From CAZFBR01 sp035353495 [NCBI: uncultured bacterium] (GTDB lineage Bacteria > DAOPZR01), in assembly GCA_964517215.1 (NCBI GenBank), contig CAZFBR010000110.1, positions 1-11,562 of the forward strand: a DNA stretch of 11,562 nt, in the 5' to 3' direction. Below the pieces are notes generated by a model that was not told the DNA's origin, ran no database searches, and saw nothing but the letters and a program-made list of their open reading frames with translations. Below, in pieces: positions 1-6,825 of the stretch (its first letter is position 1; each line of letters starts with the position of its first letter). The position numbers and the translations under genes were made by a program.

Positions 1-5
1 TTCAT
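1..5 (-). CDS. start of a downstream gene cut off by the window edge
   Basis: Only the first bases are present: an ATG at 5-3, then AA at the edge. A GGAGG Shine-Dalgarno core at 19-15 lies 9 nt upstream of it. That spacing makes a real translation start likely, 55 nt after the stop of the serine acetyltransferase and in the same direction, so probably in the same transcript. No terminator-like hairpin with a T-run lies between. The product cannot be read. Cysteine synthase is a common neighbour of serine acetyltransferases, but here that is only a guess. Confidence 0.4.
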
Positions 6-60
6 CGCACTTCCCCTCCCCGGGTTTCGCCGCTGCACCCGTCATCATGCCGTTGTATGG

Positions 61-990
61 TCAGCGTTGCGGCGGGCGTCGCTTCCTGACAATCGGCTCC
101 GGCGCGCGATTATAGACCGTCGAGCCCGCCGCCACCGACTGCACCAGCCAGACATTCCCGCCGATCACTGAACCGCGCCCGACCACCGTTTCTCCGCCGA
201 GGATGGTCGCCCCGGCATAGATGGTCACATCATCCTCGATGGTCGGATGCCGCTTGGTGTCGGCCAGCTTCTTGTTCACCGCCAGCGCGCCCAGGGTGAC
301 GCCCTGATAGAGCTTGACCCGGTCGCCAATGACCGTGGTCTCGCCGATCACCAGCCCGGTGCCGTGGTCGATGAAGAACTCGCGCCCGATCGTCGCCCCG
401 GGATGGATGTCGATCCCGCGTTCCTGGTGGATGCTTTCATTGATGATGCGCGAGACCAGCGTCTCGCCGCGCCGCCAGAGGAAATGCGCCAGCCGGTGGG
501 CCATGATCGCCGCAAACCCGGGATAGGCGAGAATGACCTCCTCGCGATGCTTGGCCGCGGGGTCGCCGCGGAAAAGCGCCTCGATATCGCCGTACAGCTG
601 ATTCTGGATGGCGGGCAGCTGCTCCAGCAGCTCCCAGACGATCGCCGCCGCACGCTGCCGGCAGCGCGCCTTCGTCCCGCAGCGCCCGCCCTCGGTGCAG
701 ACATAGCAGAGCGACTTGAACACCTCTTCGCTCAGCAGCTCCTCAACCCGCACCATGCGCTGCCCGGTCACGTATTCGATGTTGGTCGCGGTAACCGGGG
801 TGCTGCCGAAATATCCGGGAAAGAGCAGCGCGCGCAGGATCTCCAGCGCGTCGAGCACCCGCTGCCGCGACGGCGCGTTATGCTCGCGATTATGCTTGAA
901 CCCGCCCTTGCGCAAATAGGACCGGTGCAACGTTCCGACAATCTTTTTCAAACGCCGTATCGTGCCCATGGCCTGCCCCATTGCCTGCAT
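61..990 (-). CDS. cysE: serine O-acetyltransferase, long EpsC/CysE-type
   Basis: Transfers acetyl from acetyl-CoA to L-serine, giving O-acetylserine for cysteine synthesis in the cytoplasm. The N-terminal helical half (about 1-185) includes GDPAAK and YPGFAAIMAHRLAH. The C-terminal left-handed beta-helix (about 190-285) has hexapeptide repeats, FIDHGTGLVIGE with the catalytic Asp208-His209 pair, and KRHP with the second catalytic His248. At 309 aa it is longer than E. coli CysE (273 aa). Four cysteines, C95, C98, C104 and C110, sit in the helical half, as in a metal or redox site. The tail ends in a basic stretch rather than the C-terminal Ile that E. coli CysE inserts into CysK, so a standard cysteine synthase complex is doubtful. 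In-frame ATGs at 990, 981 and 969 compete. The one at 990 has no Shine-Dalgarno and abuts a hairpin, whereas 969 is preceded by GGGGCAGG, so the protein may be 3 or 7 residues shorter. The enzyme family is secure; the gene symbol is by function. Confidence 0.93.
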   Translation of the reverse strand: MQAMGQAMGTIRRLKKIVGTLHRSYLRKGGFKHNREHNAPSRQRVLDALEILRALLFPGYFGSTPVTATNIEYVTGQRMVRVEELLSEEVFKSLCYVCTEGGRCGTKARCRQRAAAIVWELLEQLPAIQNQLYGDIEALFRGDPAAKHREEVILAYPGFAAIMAHRLAHFLWRRGETLVSRIINESIHQERGIDIHPGATIGREFFIDHGTGLVIGETTVIGDRVKLYQGVTLGALAVNKKLADTKRHPTIEDDVTIYAGATILGGETVVGRGSVIGGNVWLVQSVAAGSTVYNRAPEPIVRKRRPPQR

Positions 991-992
991 GT

Positions 993-1019
993 CAGCGGAC
1001 GGCCCGAACCAGTCCGCTG
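993..1019 (-). promoter_or_regulatory. hairpin at the 5' end of the serine acetyltransferase mRNA
   Basis: The arms CAGCGGAC (1019-1012) and GTCCGCTG (1000-993) are perfectly complementary over 8 bp and enclose an 11-nt loop. With the -10 box at 1032-1027, transcription should start near 1020, so the stem would begin at about nucleotide +2 and end 2 nt before the ATG at 990. It could be a 5'-terminal stem-loop that protects the mRNA or sets which ATG is used. As DNA it could instead be a palindromic operator over the start site. The sequence does not tell which. Confidence 0.5.
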
Positions 1020-1026
1020 CCGGCAG

Positions 1027-1055
1027 AGATTACTCCCGTGTTCCGCTGCTGTCAA
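1027..1055 (-). promoter_or_regulatory. near-consensus sigma70 promoter of the serine acetyltransferase gene
   Basis: On the minus strand a perfect -35 box TTGACA (1055-1050) is followed after exactly 17 nt by TAATCT (1032-1027), which matches 4 of 6 bases of the -10 consensus. It lies between the kinase stop (1121) and the acetyltransferase start (990), in the right direction. It implies that this gene is transcribed separately from the FecR-kinase operon. Confidence 0.8.
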
Positions 1056-1120
1056 GTTGCCCGGCCGACGCCCGTTGCATCCTGGCGCAACACCGCCCGG
1101 AGCAGCACCCGCCGCGGCGC

Positions 1121-3331
1121 CTATTCTGGCCGCGTACATTGGCGCAGGATGCCGTTGTAGCCGACCACCGTGCCGCCGGCATCGCGGCGCGCGCGCCCGC
1201 GATTGCCGTACCACATGGCGCCGCCGCTGCCGGTGCAGAGGCGGTATTTGTTTTCCCGCTCCGGGCCGCCGGCCATCACCCGCGCAAAATCCCCCAAGAC
1301 CGCGTCCCGGCTGTCCGGATGGATGAAATCGAGCAGCTGCCGGCCGATGAGCTGCTCGGGCCGGTAACCGATCTGCACCGTTTGCGGGCTGACGTATTCG
1401 ATGATGCCGGACGGCGCCAGCCGGTAGATGATGTCCTGATTGTTTTCGATCAGCTCGCGGAACTGCTCTTCGCTGTGGCGCAGCGCGCGTTCCGCGCGCT
1501 TGAGTTCGGTGACGTCACGACTGATGCCCAGCACTGCCACCACGCTATCGTCGCCGTCGCGCAGCGGAATGAGCGTGGTCTCCTGCCAGCTGCTGCCGTT
1601 GGGCAGCGCCTGCTCGCTCGCCACCCGCTGCTGGCGCCGGGTGGTGAAGACCCGGGCCAAAGAATCCTTCTGGTGTTCCGCCACCGCCGGCGGGAAGAGG
1701 GCCGCGCGCGACTGGCCGACCAGCTCCTGCGCCGGCCGGCGCAGGAACGCGGCGGCGGCCGGATTGACGTACCGGACCGTATCGCTGCTGTCCACGGCAA
1801 AGACAATGTCCGGCACCGCATCAAGCAGCTCGCGCACCGGTTCGTCCAGCAGGTCGCCAATGCCGGCAGTGGTCGGCGCGATCACCGCGCGGCGCGGCAG
1901 GGTCACGGTAAAGGTCGCGCCGGCCCCTTCCCGGCTTTCCACCCGCACCGCGCCGCCATGCCGTTCCACAATCTCCCGCACCACCGCCAAGCCAACCCCC
2001 ACCCCGCCCTGCCGGCGGGTGTTGGAGCCGTTCACCTGATAGAACCGGCGGAAGATCTGTTCCTGCTCCTGCACCGGGATGCCGAGACCCTGATCGCTGA
2101 CGCTGACCTGCGCTTCGTCGGCAGTCGGCGCCGGCACCTGCAGGGTCACCGTCCCGCCCTCCGGCGAAAACTTGATCGCATTGTCGATCAGATTGATCAG
2201 CACCTGCTGCAGCCGCTTGGGGTCGCCCGCCAGCATCACCGGACCGGTTTCACCCTCGCGCTGCAGCGCCACCCGGCGCGCGCGCGCCTTGGGCAGCAGC
2301 AGGGTCAGCGCCTCAACCACCAGCGCGGTCAGATCCACCGTTTCCAGTGCCAGCGGCTCTTCGCTCCCCTGCAGGCGCGAGAAGGTCAGCAGGTTGTCGA
2401 TGAGATAAACCAGCCGGTCGAGGTTGCGCAGCACTGCGCGCAGCTGATCCTGCTGGCGGTCGTTCACCGGCCCGGAATACCCCTCGGCAATCAATTCAGT
2501 ATAGCCGCGCACCGCCACCAGCGGGGTGCGCAGCTCATGCGAGACCGTGGAAAGCAGGTTGTTCTTCAGCTCATCCAGTTTGCGCAGTTCGGCATTCAGG
2601 CGTTCCAGTTCCTCGGCGGTGCGGCGAACCTCGGCCTCCTGGCGCTGGCTGACGCTGACGTCGCGCATATACCCGCGCAAACCGATCGCGCTGCCGCCGC
2701 GCTTGACCACGGTCGACTGGATTTCCACGATAATGCCGGTGCCGTCGCGCTGCTGGGCGCGATACTGCCCGGGCGGCGTCGACACCCCCGCCAGCGCCTC
2801 ATGCATCGCCACCAGGGCGCGACCACGGTCATCCGGATGGATGTATTCCATCACCGAATGGCCCAGCGTCGCATCGGCCGGCGTATAGCCAAAGATGCGG
2901 TACAGATGCCGGTTGGCAAACGCCAGCCGGCCGGTATGATCGATTTCAAACACCCCGATGGGGAGAAAATCCGCGAGCGTGCGATAGCGCTCCTCGTCGG
3001 CGCGCAACGCCGCCAGGGTCTGCTCGATACGGGCAAGGTCGTGGATGAACAGCCACACTTCGGGGCTGCCGTCCGCCGCCAGGTCGCGGACCTCGGTCAC
3101 ATCCGCATAGATCCGCTGCCCGTCACGGCGAATCAGCTGACGCTGCCGGCTGTCCGCGGCGGCAGCGGGCATCACCTCCGTCACCGGCCGGCCGCACAAA
3201 TCGCCGGCGACATACCCCAGCAGGCGCTGGCAGGCGGCATTGCTGTCGATGATCCGCGACTGTGCGTCGCAGCGGATGACCCCGTCCGGCAGCAGCGCCA
3301 GCAGGCGGGCGCCGGTATCGGCGACCGTCAT
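1121..3331 (-). CDS. soluble multi-PAS sensor histidine kinase with C-terminal PAS domains
   Basis: A 736-aa kinase with no signal peptide or membrane segment, so presumably cytoplasmic. The order is PAS (about 6-100), PAS/PAC (about 112-235, with YIHPDDR), a short coiled coil, HisKA with SHELRTP (phospho-acceptor His265), and HATPase_c. The HATPase has N-box Asn380/Asn384, G1 DQGLGI at 413-418, and glycines GGVGVGL at 442-448, ending near 481. Two more PAS domains follow (about 500-612 and 624-732). Kinase cores normally sit at or near the C-terminus, so the last 240 residues are odd. The fourth PAS stops just after GILR, where such proteins usually run on into a further PAS or a kinase. This may be a truncated tandem kinase or a real C-terminal sensor. 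All catalytic motifs of the central core are present. The ATG is 6 nt after the FecR stop with no clear Shine-Dalgarno, so the two genes are probably translationally coupled. The ligand is unknown, and no cognate regulator is adjacent. Confidence 0.9.
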   Translation of the reverse strand: MTVADTGARLLALLPDGVIRCDAQSRIIDSNAACQRLLGYVAGDLCGRPVTEVMPAAAADSRQRQLIRRDGQRIYADVTEVRDLAADGSPEVWLFIHDLARIEQTLAALRADEERYRTLADFLPIGVFEIDHTGRLAFANRHLYRIFGYTPADATLGHSVMEYIHPDDRGRALVAMHEALAGVSTPPGQYRAQQRDGTGIIVEIQSTVVKRGGSAIGLRGYMRDVSVSQRQEAEVRRTAEELERLNAELRKLDELKNNLLSTVSHELRTPLVAVRGYTELIAEGYSGPVNDRQQDQLRAVLRNLDRLVYLIDNLLTFSRLQGSEEPLALETVDLTALVVEALTLLLPKARARRVALQREGETGPVMLAGDPKRLQQVLINLIDNAIKFSPEGGTVTLQVPAPTADEAQVSVSDQGLGIPVQEQEQIFRRFYQVNGSNTRRQGGVGVGLAVVREIVERHGGAVRVESREGAGATFTVTLPRRAVIAPTTAGIGDLLDEPVRELLDAVPDIVFAVDSSDTVRYVNPAAAAFLRRPAQELVGQSRAALFPPAVAEHQKDSLARVFTTRRQQRVASEQALPNGSSWQETTLIPLRDGDDSVVAVLGISRDVTELKRAERALRHSEEQFRELIENNQDIIYRLAPSGIIEYVSPQTVQIGYRPEQLIGRQLLDFIHPDSRDAVLGDFARVMAGGPERENKYRLCTGSGGAMWYGNRGRARRDAGGTVVGYNGILRQCTRPE

Positions 3332-3337
3332 CGCACG

Positions 3338-4399
3338 CTAACGCCGGCGATCATGAGCGGGAAGCGGGTTCATTTCGTCAAGCCGGGCCAGCGCCGCCGT
3401 CAACCGCAACCGCTGTGCATCGGTCAGGTCGCGCCGCCGCGCCTGCTGCTCCAGCCAGCGTTGCTGGGCGGCCAGCTGCCGCTGCTGCCGCTGGCGGGCA
3501 TGACCGGCCGCCTGAAGCTGTGCGTCAATCTGGGCGAGCCGCAACCGTGCGCGCGGCCGGCTGCTGTCGGCCAGGGCCGCGCGTTCCTGCTGCAGCCGCT
3601 GCTGCTGCTGCGCCGCCGTCTCCGCCCGCTGCCGCGTTTCAGCCAGCCGGGCTTCCATCCGCGCCAGCACCACCGCAAGGTTGGGCTGGGCGCGGGGCTG
3701 CCCGAGCGCCTTGAATTCCATGCGCTTCTGCTCGCGCACCGCGGCGCGGCGGTAGGTCGCCCGCAACAGCCGTTCGCCCAGACCGGCCCGTGCGGCGCTG
3801 CCGCCGCGCACGGTCAGCTCCTCGCCGGTCAGCTGATTGTCGACGCTGACCGCCCCGCTGTCGACCTGCACCTCGGTGGTGCCGTCCGGATCCGCCGTAA
3901 CCTCAAAGACCGTGCCCCGCACCCCGGCGACCAGCGACGGTGTCACCACGGTGTAGTCGCGACCGTTGAGCCGGTCGAGCATGTTCTGCGCCGTCCCCTC
4001 ATCGAGATACAGCGTGATCCCCGCCGCATCGCGGGTCAGCGCGCATTTGCTGCCGTTCTTGAGCGCCACCCGTCCCGCATCCGCCACGGTCAGTTCCACT
4101 TCACCGTCATAATCCGTGGCCAGTTCCGCGCCGTACGGCAGAAAATCGTTCAGGGCAAGGGCAATCGGCACCGTTTCACCCGGCGGCAGCCAGGCGGCAT
4201 TGCCCGCAAGCATGGTCACCTGCGGGCGCGGCCACGCGGCCGCAGAATCAATCGCAGCGGTATCGGTAACAACCGTTGCCGTGTTGCCGGGGGAAACCGT
4301 TGCATCGGTCGCTGTCGTTGCGGGCAGGGTGGCAGCACACCCGGTTCCGGTTAGCGCGAAAACCCATACCGCAGCCATAACCGTGATGAATCGTTTCAT
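3338..4399 (-). CDS. exported FecR-domain protein with C-terminal coiled coil
   Basis: 353 aa from the ATG at 4399. An N-terminal KR charge, a hydrophobic stretch (3-18) and GTGCAA form a signal peptide. Cys21 might be lipidated, but Gly at -3 is a poor lipobox, so signal peptidase I cleavage near residue 22-23 is equally possible. A Thr/Ala-rich linker (24-55) follows, then a FecR-like beta domain (about 75-205) with the hallmark VVTPSLVAGVRGTVFEV at 151-167. A Gln/Arg/Ala-rich coiled coil (about 235-325) forms the rest. FecR domains are periplasmic; the E. coli founder relays a signal to a sigma factor. Here no sigma factor, TonB receptor or anti-sigma segment is seen, and the next gene is a PAS kinase 6 nt away. 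A longer reading from a TTG at 4435 is rejected because it would place 12 residues before a clear signal peptide and would overlap the promoter. The domain call is firm; the role is unknown. Confidence 0.85.
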   Translation of the reverse strand: MKRFITVMAAVWVFALTGTGCAATLPATTATDATVSPGNTATVVTDTAAIDSAAAWPRPQVTMLAGNAAWLPPGETVPIALALNDFLPYGAELATDYDGEVELTVADAGRVALKNGSKCALTRDAAGITLYLDEGTAQNMLDRLNGRDYTVVTPSLVAGVRGTVFEVTADPDGTTEVQVDSGAVSVDNQLTGEELTVRGGSAARAGLGERLLRATYRRAAVREQKRMEFKALGQPRAQPNLAVVLARMEARLAETRQRAETAAQQQQRLQQERAALADSSRPRARLRLAQIDAQLQAAGHARQRQQRQLAAQQRWLEQQARRRDLTDAQRLRLTAALARLDEMNPLPAHDRRR

Positions 4400-4405
4400 A
4401 CAAAC

Positions 4406-4435
4406 ATTATAGCACAACTTTCGCCGGGCGGGCAA
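4406..4435 (-). promoter_or_regulatory. extended -10 promoter, probably giving a leaderless FecR mRNA
   Basis: On the minus strand a perfect TATAAT (4411-4406) is preceded by TGC, making an extended -10, with a weak -35 TTGCCC (4435-4430) 18 nt upstream. The usual start point, 7 nt past the -10 box, falls on the A of the FecR ATG at 4399. No Shine-Dalgarno precedes that ATG. The pattern fits a leaderless transcript. The -35 touches the stop codon of the upstream glycosyltransferase gene (4438-4436). Confidence 0.7.
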
Positions 4436-6019
4436 TCACCAACGGTACAGCGACAGAATCGTGACCCCGGCCACGGCATAGCGCCGCACCGGCTGACGGC
4501 CGGCCAACGCTGCCTGCAGGCCGGGGTCGGGGATGTGCGATTCATACACCAGCAGCCAATCCCCCGCGCGCAGTATCCCGTCGTTCTGCCAGCCATGCCA
4601 GTTGCGTCGCGGCATGCCCAGCCGCTGATACAGTTCCTGCTGGCGCGGCGCATGCGGGGTGATATGCAGCTGCCGACCGGGCTCCACGATGCCGGCAAGC
4701 CCGTCGAGCACCGCCGGGGTAAGATGCGCGAATTCCGCAAAGGTCTCATTGCCCGCCTGCGACCAGCCGCGTGCCCCGCCGACCAGTGCATTGGCATAGA
4801 GCGCCGCATGCGGCTGAAGGTGCAGGTACTCAGCCAGCGGGGCAAACAGCACCAGCAGCAGCGGCAGCGCCAGCAGCCGTGTCCGCAACCAGCGTCCGAC
4901 ACAATGCGTCCCGTATCCGACCATGATGGCGAGGAACGGGAACGCCGGCAGCAGATAGACGCGAATCCCCGCGTACTTCGGGGTGCCGGGCAGCGCCGCC
5001 AGCAGCAAACAGCCCAGCACCTGCACCGCCGCCAGGAGTACCAACCGTCCGCCCTGTGTCTGCGTCCGCCGCATGAACAGCGCCAGGGCGGCAAGCATCA
5101 GATGCGGCAGCGGGATGGCACTGGCCAGCTGCGCCAGCGGATAGAGCGCGTTCCAGCGCCCGTCCGCCTGCGTGCGCCCGAACAGCTGCAGCGGATACGA
5201 CACATGGCGCGCATGATGCATGATGACCTGCTGCACGCCGCCGGGAAAGCGGAACTGCGGTTCGAGCAGAACGTAGCCGAGCATCGCCAGCGCCAGCAGT
5301 CCGGCAAGACGCACGGCCGGGCGCACGCCATGCCCCAGCCACGCCCACACCACCAGGCCGCAGGCCAGCGGCAATGCATTAACCTTGGCCGCCACCATGA
5401 GCAGCGCCAGCGGTACGATCAGCCATTGCCGGGGCGTCATCAGCCACTGCGCGGCTGCCAATCCGGTCAGCACTGCCAGGAACGCAACCGTCGGGTCATG
5501 GGTGGCGAGCAGTGCGTAGGCGAGAAAGCGGGGCGAGGCCAGCAATGCCGCGGCCGCACCCAATCCACCCAGCACTCCCCACCAGTGCGCGGTGACCGCT
5601 GCCGCGACGCCCGCCGCGACCGCGCCCAGCAGGATATTGGGCAGCCGCCAGGCGCGGGGAACGCTTTGCGGAACGCTTTGCCGCACGTCTCCCCCCTCCG
5701 CGCCAGGTTCCGGCCGCACGCCCGGCAGGTGCTCCTGATCGTCGGGGAGATACTGCAGGACCAGCCCGGTCAGCAGCCGCAGGAGGAACGGATGGCAATC
5801 GTATTCGTTATAGGACCAGAACCGCTGCAGGGCCGCCGGCTGCCACGCGGCCGGTTCTCCTGCGCAGGCGGCCGCAAACCACGGCTGGCGCTGCAGGTCG
5901 GCGGTCAGGTAGGCGGCCTCATCGATATGCAGGCCGAGCCGCGGCGCCTGCCACAGCCCCAGCGCCAGCCACAACCCGCCGGCCAGCAGCCCCAGCAATG
6001 CCGCGCGGCCGCGAGGCAT
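4436..6019 (-). CDS. GT39-like (GT-C fold) membrane glycosyltransferase
   Basis: A 527-aa multi-pass membrane protein of the ArnT/PMT-like class, which moves a sugar from a polyprenyl-phosphate donor to an acceptor on the outer face of the cytoplasmic membrane. Evidence is the first membrane helix (about 6-24) followed by HIDEAAYL with the acidic pair Asp33-Glu34 in the first outer loop, where this fold keeps its catalytic acid. HPFLLRLL (76-83), many further hydrophobic helices between about 125 and 395, and ALYANALVGGARG (406-418), a motif seen in many GT39-type proteins, also support it. A soluble tail (about 420-527) follows. The ATG lies 6 nt after the GT2 stop with no Shine-Dalgarno, so it is probably translated by coupling to GT2. 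A perfect tandem 12-bp duplication at 5658-5681 adds a second QSVP to an outer-loop segment. The sugar and acceptor cannot be inferred. Confidence 0.83.
   Translation of the reverse strand: MPRGRAALLGLLAGGLWLALGLWQAPRLGLHIDEAAYLTADLQRQPWFAAACAGEPAAWQPAALQRFWSYNEYDCHPFLLRLLTGLVLQYLPDDQEHLPGVRPEPGAEGGDVRQSVPQSVPRAWRLPNILLGAVAAGVAAAVTAHWWGVLGGLGAAAALLASPRFLAYALLATHDPTVAFLAVLTGLAAAQWLMTPRQWLIVPLALLMVAAKVNALPLACGLVVWAWLGHGVRPAVRLAGLLALAMLGYVLLEPQFRFPGGVQQVIMHHARHVSYPLQLFGRTQADGRWNALYPLAQLASAIPLPHLMLAALALFMRRTQTQGGRLVLLAAVQVLGCLLLAALPGTPKYAGIRVYLLPAFPFLAIMVGYGTHCVGRWLRTRLLALPLLLVLFAPLAEYLHLQPHAALYANALVGGARGWSQAGNETFAEFAHLTPAVLDGLAGIVEPGRQLHITPHAPRQQELYQRLGMPRRNWHGWQNDGILRAGDWLLVYESHIPDPGLQAALAGRQPVRRYAVAGVTILSLYRW
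5658..5681. repeat. perfect tandem duplication of 12 bp inside the GT39-like gene
   Basis: The unit GGAACGCTTTGC (plus strand) occurs twice head to tail. It adds four codons (QSVP) to a loop rich in Pro, Gly and charged residues, around residues 113-120. It keeps the reading frame, so it looks like a recent slippage event in a tolerant loop. Confidence 0.8.
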
Positions 6020-6025
6020 CGGAAA

Positions 6026-6763
6026 TCAGCAGCCGCGGAGGCGGCGGCGCAGCAGCAGCGTGAGGGTGGCGGTCACCGTGCCGCCGACATTCATCTTGCT
6101 TGCCCCGCGCTTGTGGTCGTAGCGCAGGATGAGCGGGGCCTCGTCCATGATGGCGTCGAGTCCGCGCAGCTTGAGCAGAATATCGACCATGCATGAGAAC
6201 CCGCGCTCCTCGATAAACCGGTCGCCGTACTGCTCCTGCGCCGCGCGGAGGATGGCCCCCGCGTAGGCGCGGTAGCCGCAGGTATAGTCGCGCACGTTGC
6301 GGATGGGAAAAAGCAGGCGGCAGAGCAGCGACGCGCCCGACGACATAACCTGGCGCAAGGCGGAGACGCCGACCACCCGCCCCCCCCGCTGGTAGCGCGA
6401 AGCAATCACCACGTCATTCCCCTCGCGAATCATGCGGATCATGCGCAGCATCAGCTCGGGATTGTGGGTGTTGTCCGCGTCCATGACAATGACGATATCG
6501 CGTTCCGCGCAGTCGTCCAGCGCCGCGGCAAACCCGCTGCGCATCGCCTCCGCCAGCCCGCCGTTCTGCTCCCGCGCCACCACCGCGACCGGAAGCTGCG
6601 GGGCGAACCCGCGCGCCACCGCGGCGGTCGCGTCGGATGAGCCGTCGTCCACCACCAGCACGCGATAGGGCAGGCCGCTCTCCTGCATCGTCTCGCCGAT
6701 GCGCCTGAGCAGCGCGCCAATAGATGCCGCCTCGTTATAGGCGGGCAATACGATATGGATCAT
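6026..6763 (-). CDS. GT2 family glycosyltransferase, polyprenyl-phosphate-sugar synthase-like (DPM1-like)
   Basis: A 245-aa GT-A fold enzyme resembling dolichol-phosphate mannosyltransferase, which moves a sugar from a nucleotide sugar to polyprenyl phosphate on the inner face of the cytoplasmic membrane. It starts with IVLPAYNEAASI (4-15). It has VVDDGSSD (37-44) for nucleotide binding, the metal-binding DAD (95-97) within VMDADNTHNPEL, and RDYTCGYRAY (158-167). No membrane helix is evident, so it resembles the short, peripheral DPM1 type. Translation starts at the ATG at 6763, with GAGG 4 nt upstream and a promoter just before it. It is the first gene of an operon with the GT39-like transferase, which by analogy would use its lipid-linked product. 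The sugar is not predictable. The C-terminus (RRRLRGC) is short and basic. Confidence 0.88.
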   Translation of the reverse strand: MIHIVLPAYNEAASIGALLRRIGETMQESGLPYRVLVVDDGSSDATAAVARGFAPQLPVAVVAREQNGGLAEAMRSGFAAALDDCAERDIVIVMDADNTHNPELMLRMIRMIREGNDVVIASRYQRGGRVVGVSALRQVMSSGASLLCRLLFPIRNVRDYTCGYRAYAGAILRAAQEQYGDRFIEERGFSCMVDILLKLRGLDAIMDEAPLILRYDHKRGASKMNVGGTVTATLTLLLRRRLRGC

Positions 6764-6780
6764 CGTTCCTCACCGTCGCC

Positions 6781-6810
6781 ACTGTACCAGAGCATGGCCG
6801 TGGGCGTCAA
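6781..6810 (-). promoter_or_regulatory. extended -10 promoter of the glycosyltransferase operon
   Basis: On the minus strand TTGACG (6810-6805, 5 of 6 to consensus) lies 18 nt before TACAGT (6786-6781), which has TGG directly upstream, making an extended -10. The predicted start near 6774 gives a leader of only about 11 nt that still holds the GAGG ribosome site for the ATG at 6763. Confidence 0.65.
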
Positions 6811-6825
6811 TGCGCGCGACTGGCG

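Noticed and set aside
1056-1120. A terminator after the PAS kinase
   Set aside because: Only a weak 5-bp stem (GTTGC/GCAAC) with an 8-nt loop and no T-run is present; not enough to call.
948-1214. A frameshift that would continue the PAS kinase into a second kinase core
   Set aside because: The alternative minus-strand frames past the stop show no HisKA or HATPase motif, and a promoter for the next gene starts 66 nt later.
962-4354. A plus-strand open frame of 1130 codons, opposite the FecR and kinase genes
   Set aside because: Its translation is rich in His, Arg, Gln, Pro and Gly, with no recognisable domain. It lies exactly opposite genes with clear domains, and G+C-rich genes often leave the antisense frame open.
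4400-4435. TTG start at 4435 for the FecR-domain protein
   Set aside because: It would add 12 residues before a typical signal peptide, and the codons lie within the promoter. The ATG at 4399 fits better.
4535-6196. A plus-strand open frame of 553 codons, opposite the glycosyltransferases
   Set aside because: Same His/Arg/Gln/Pro-rich antisense composition and no motif; the minus strand carries convincing GT39-like and GT2 motifs.
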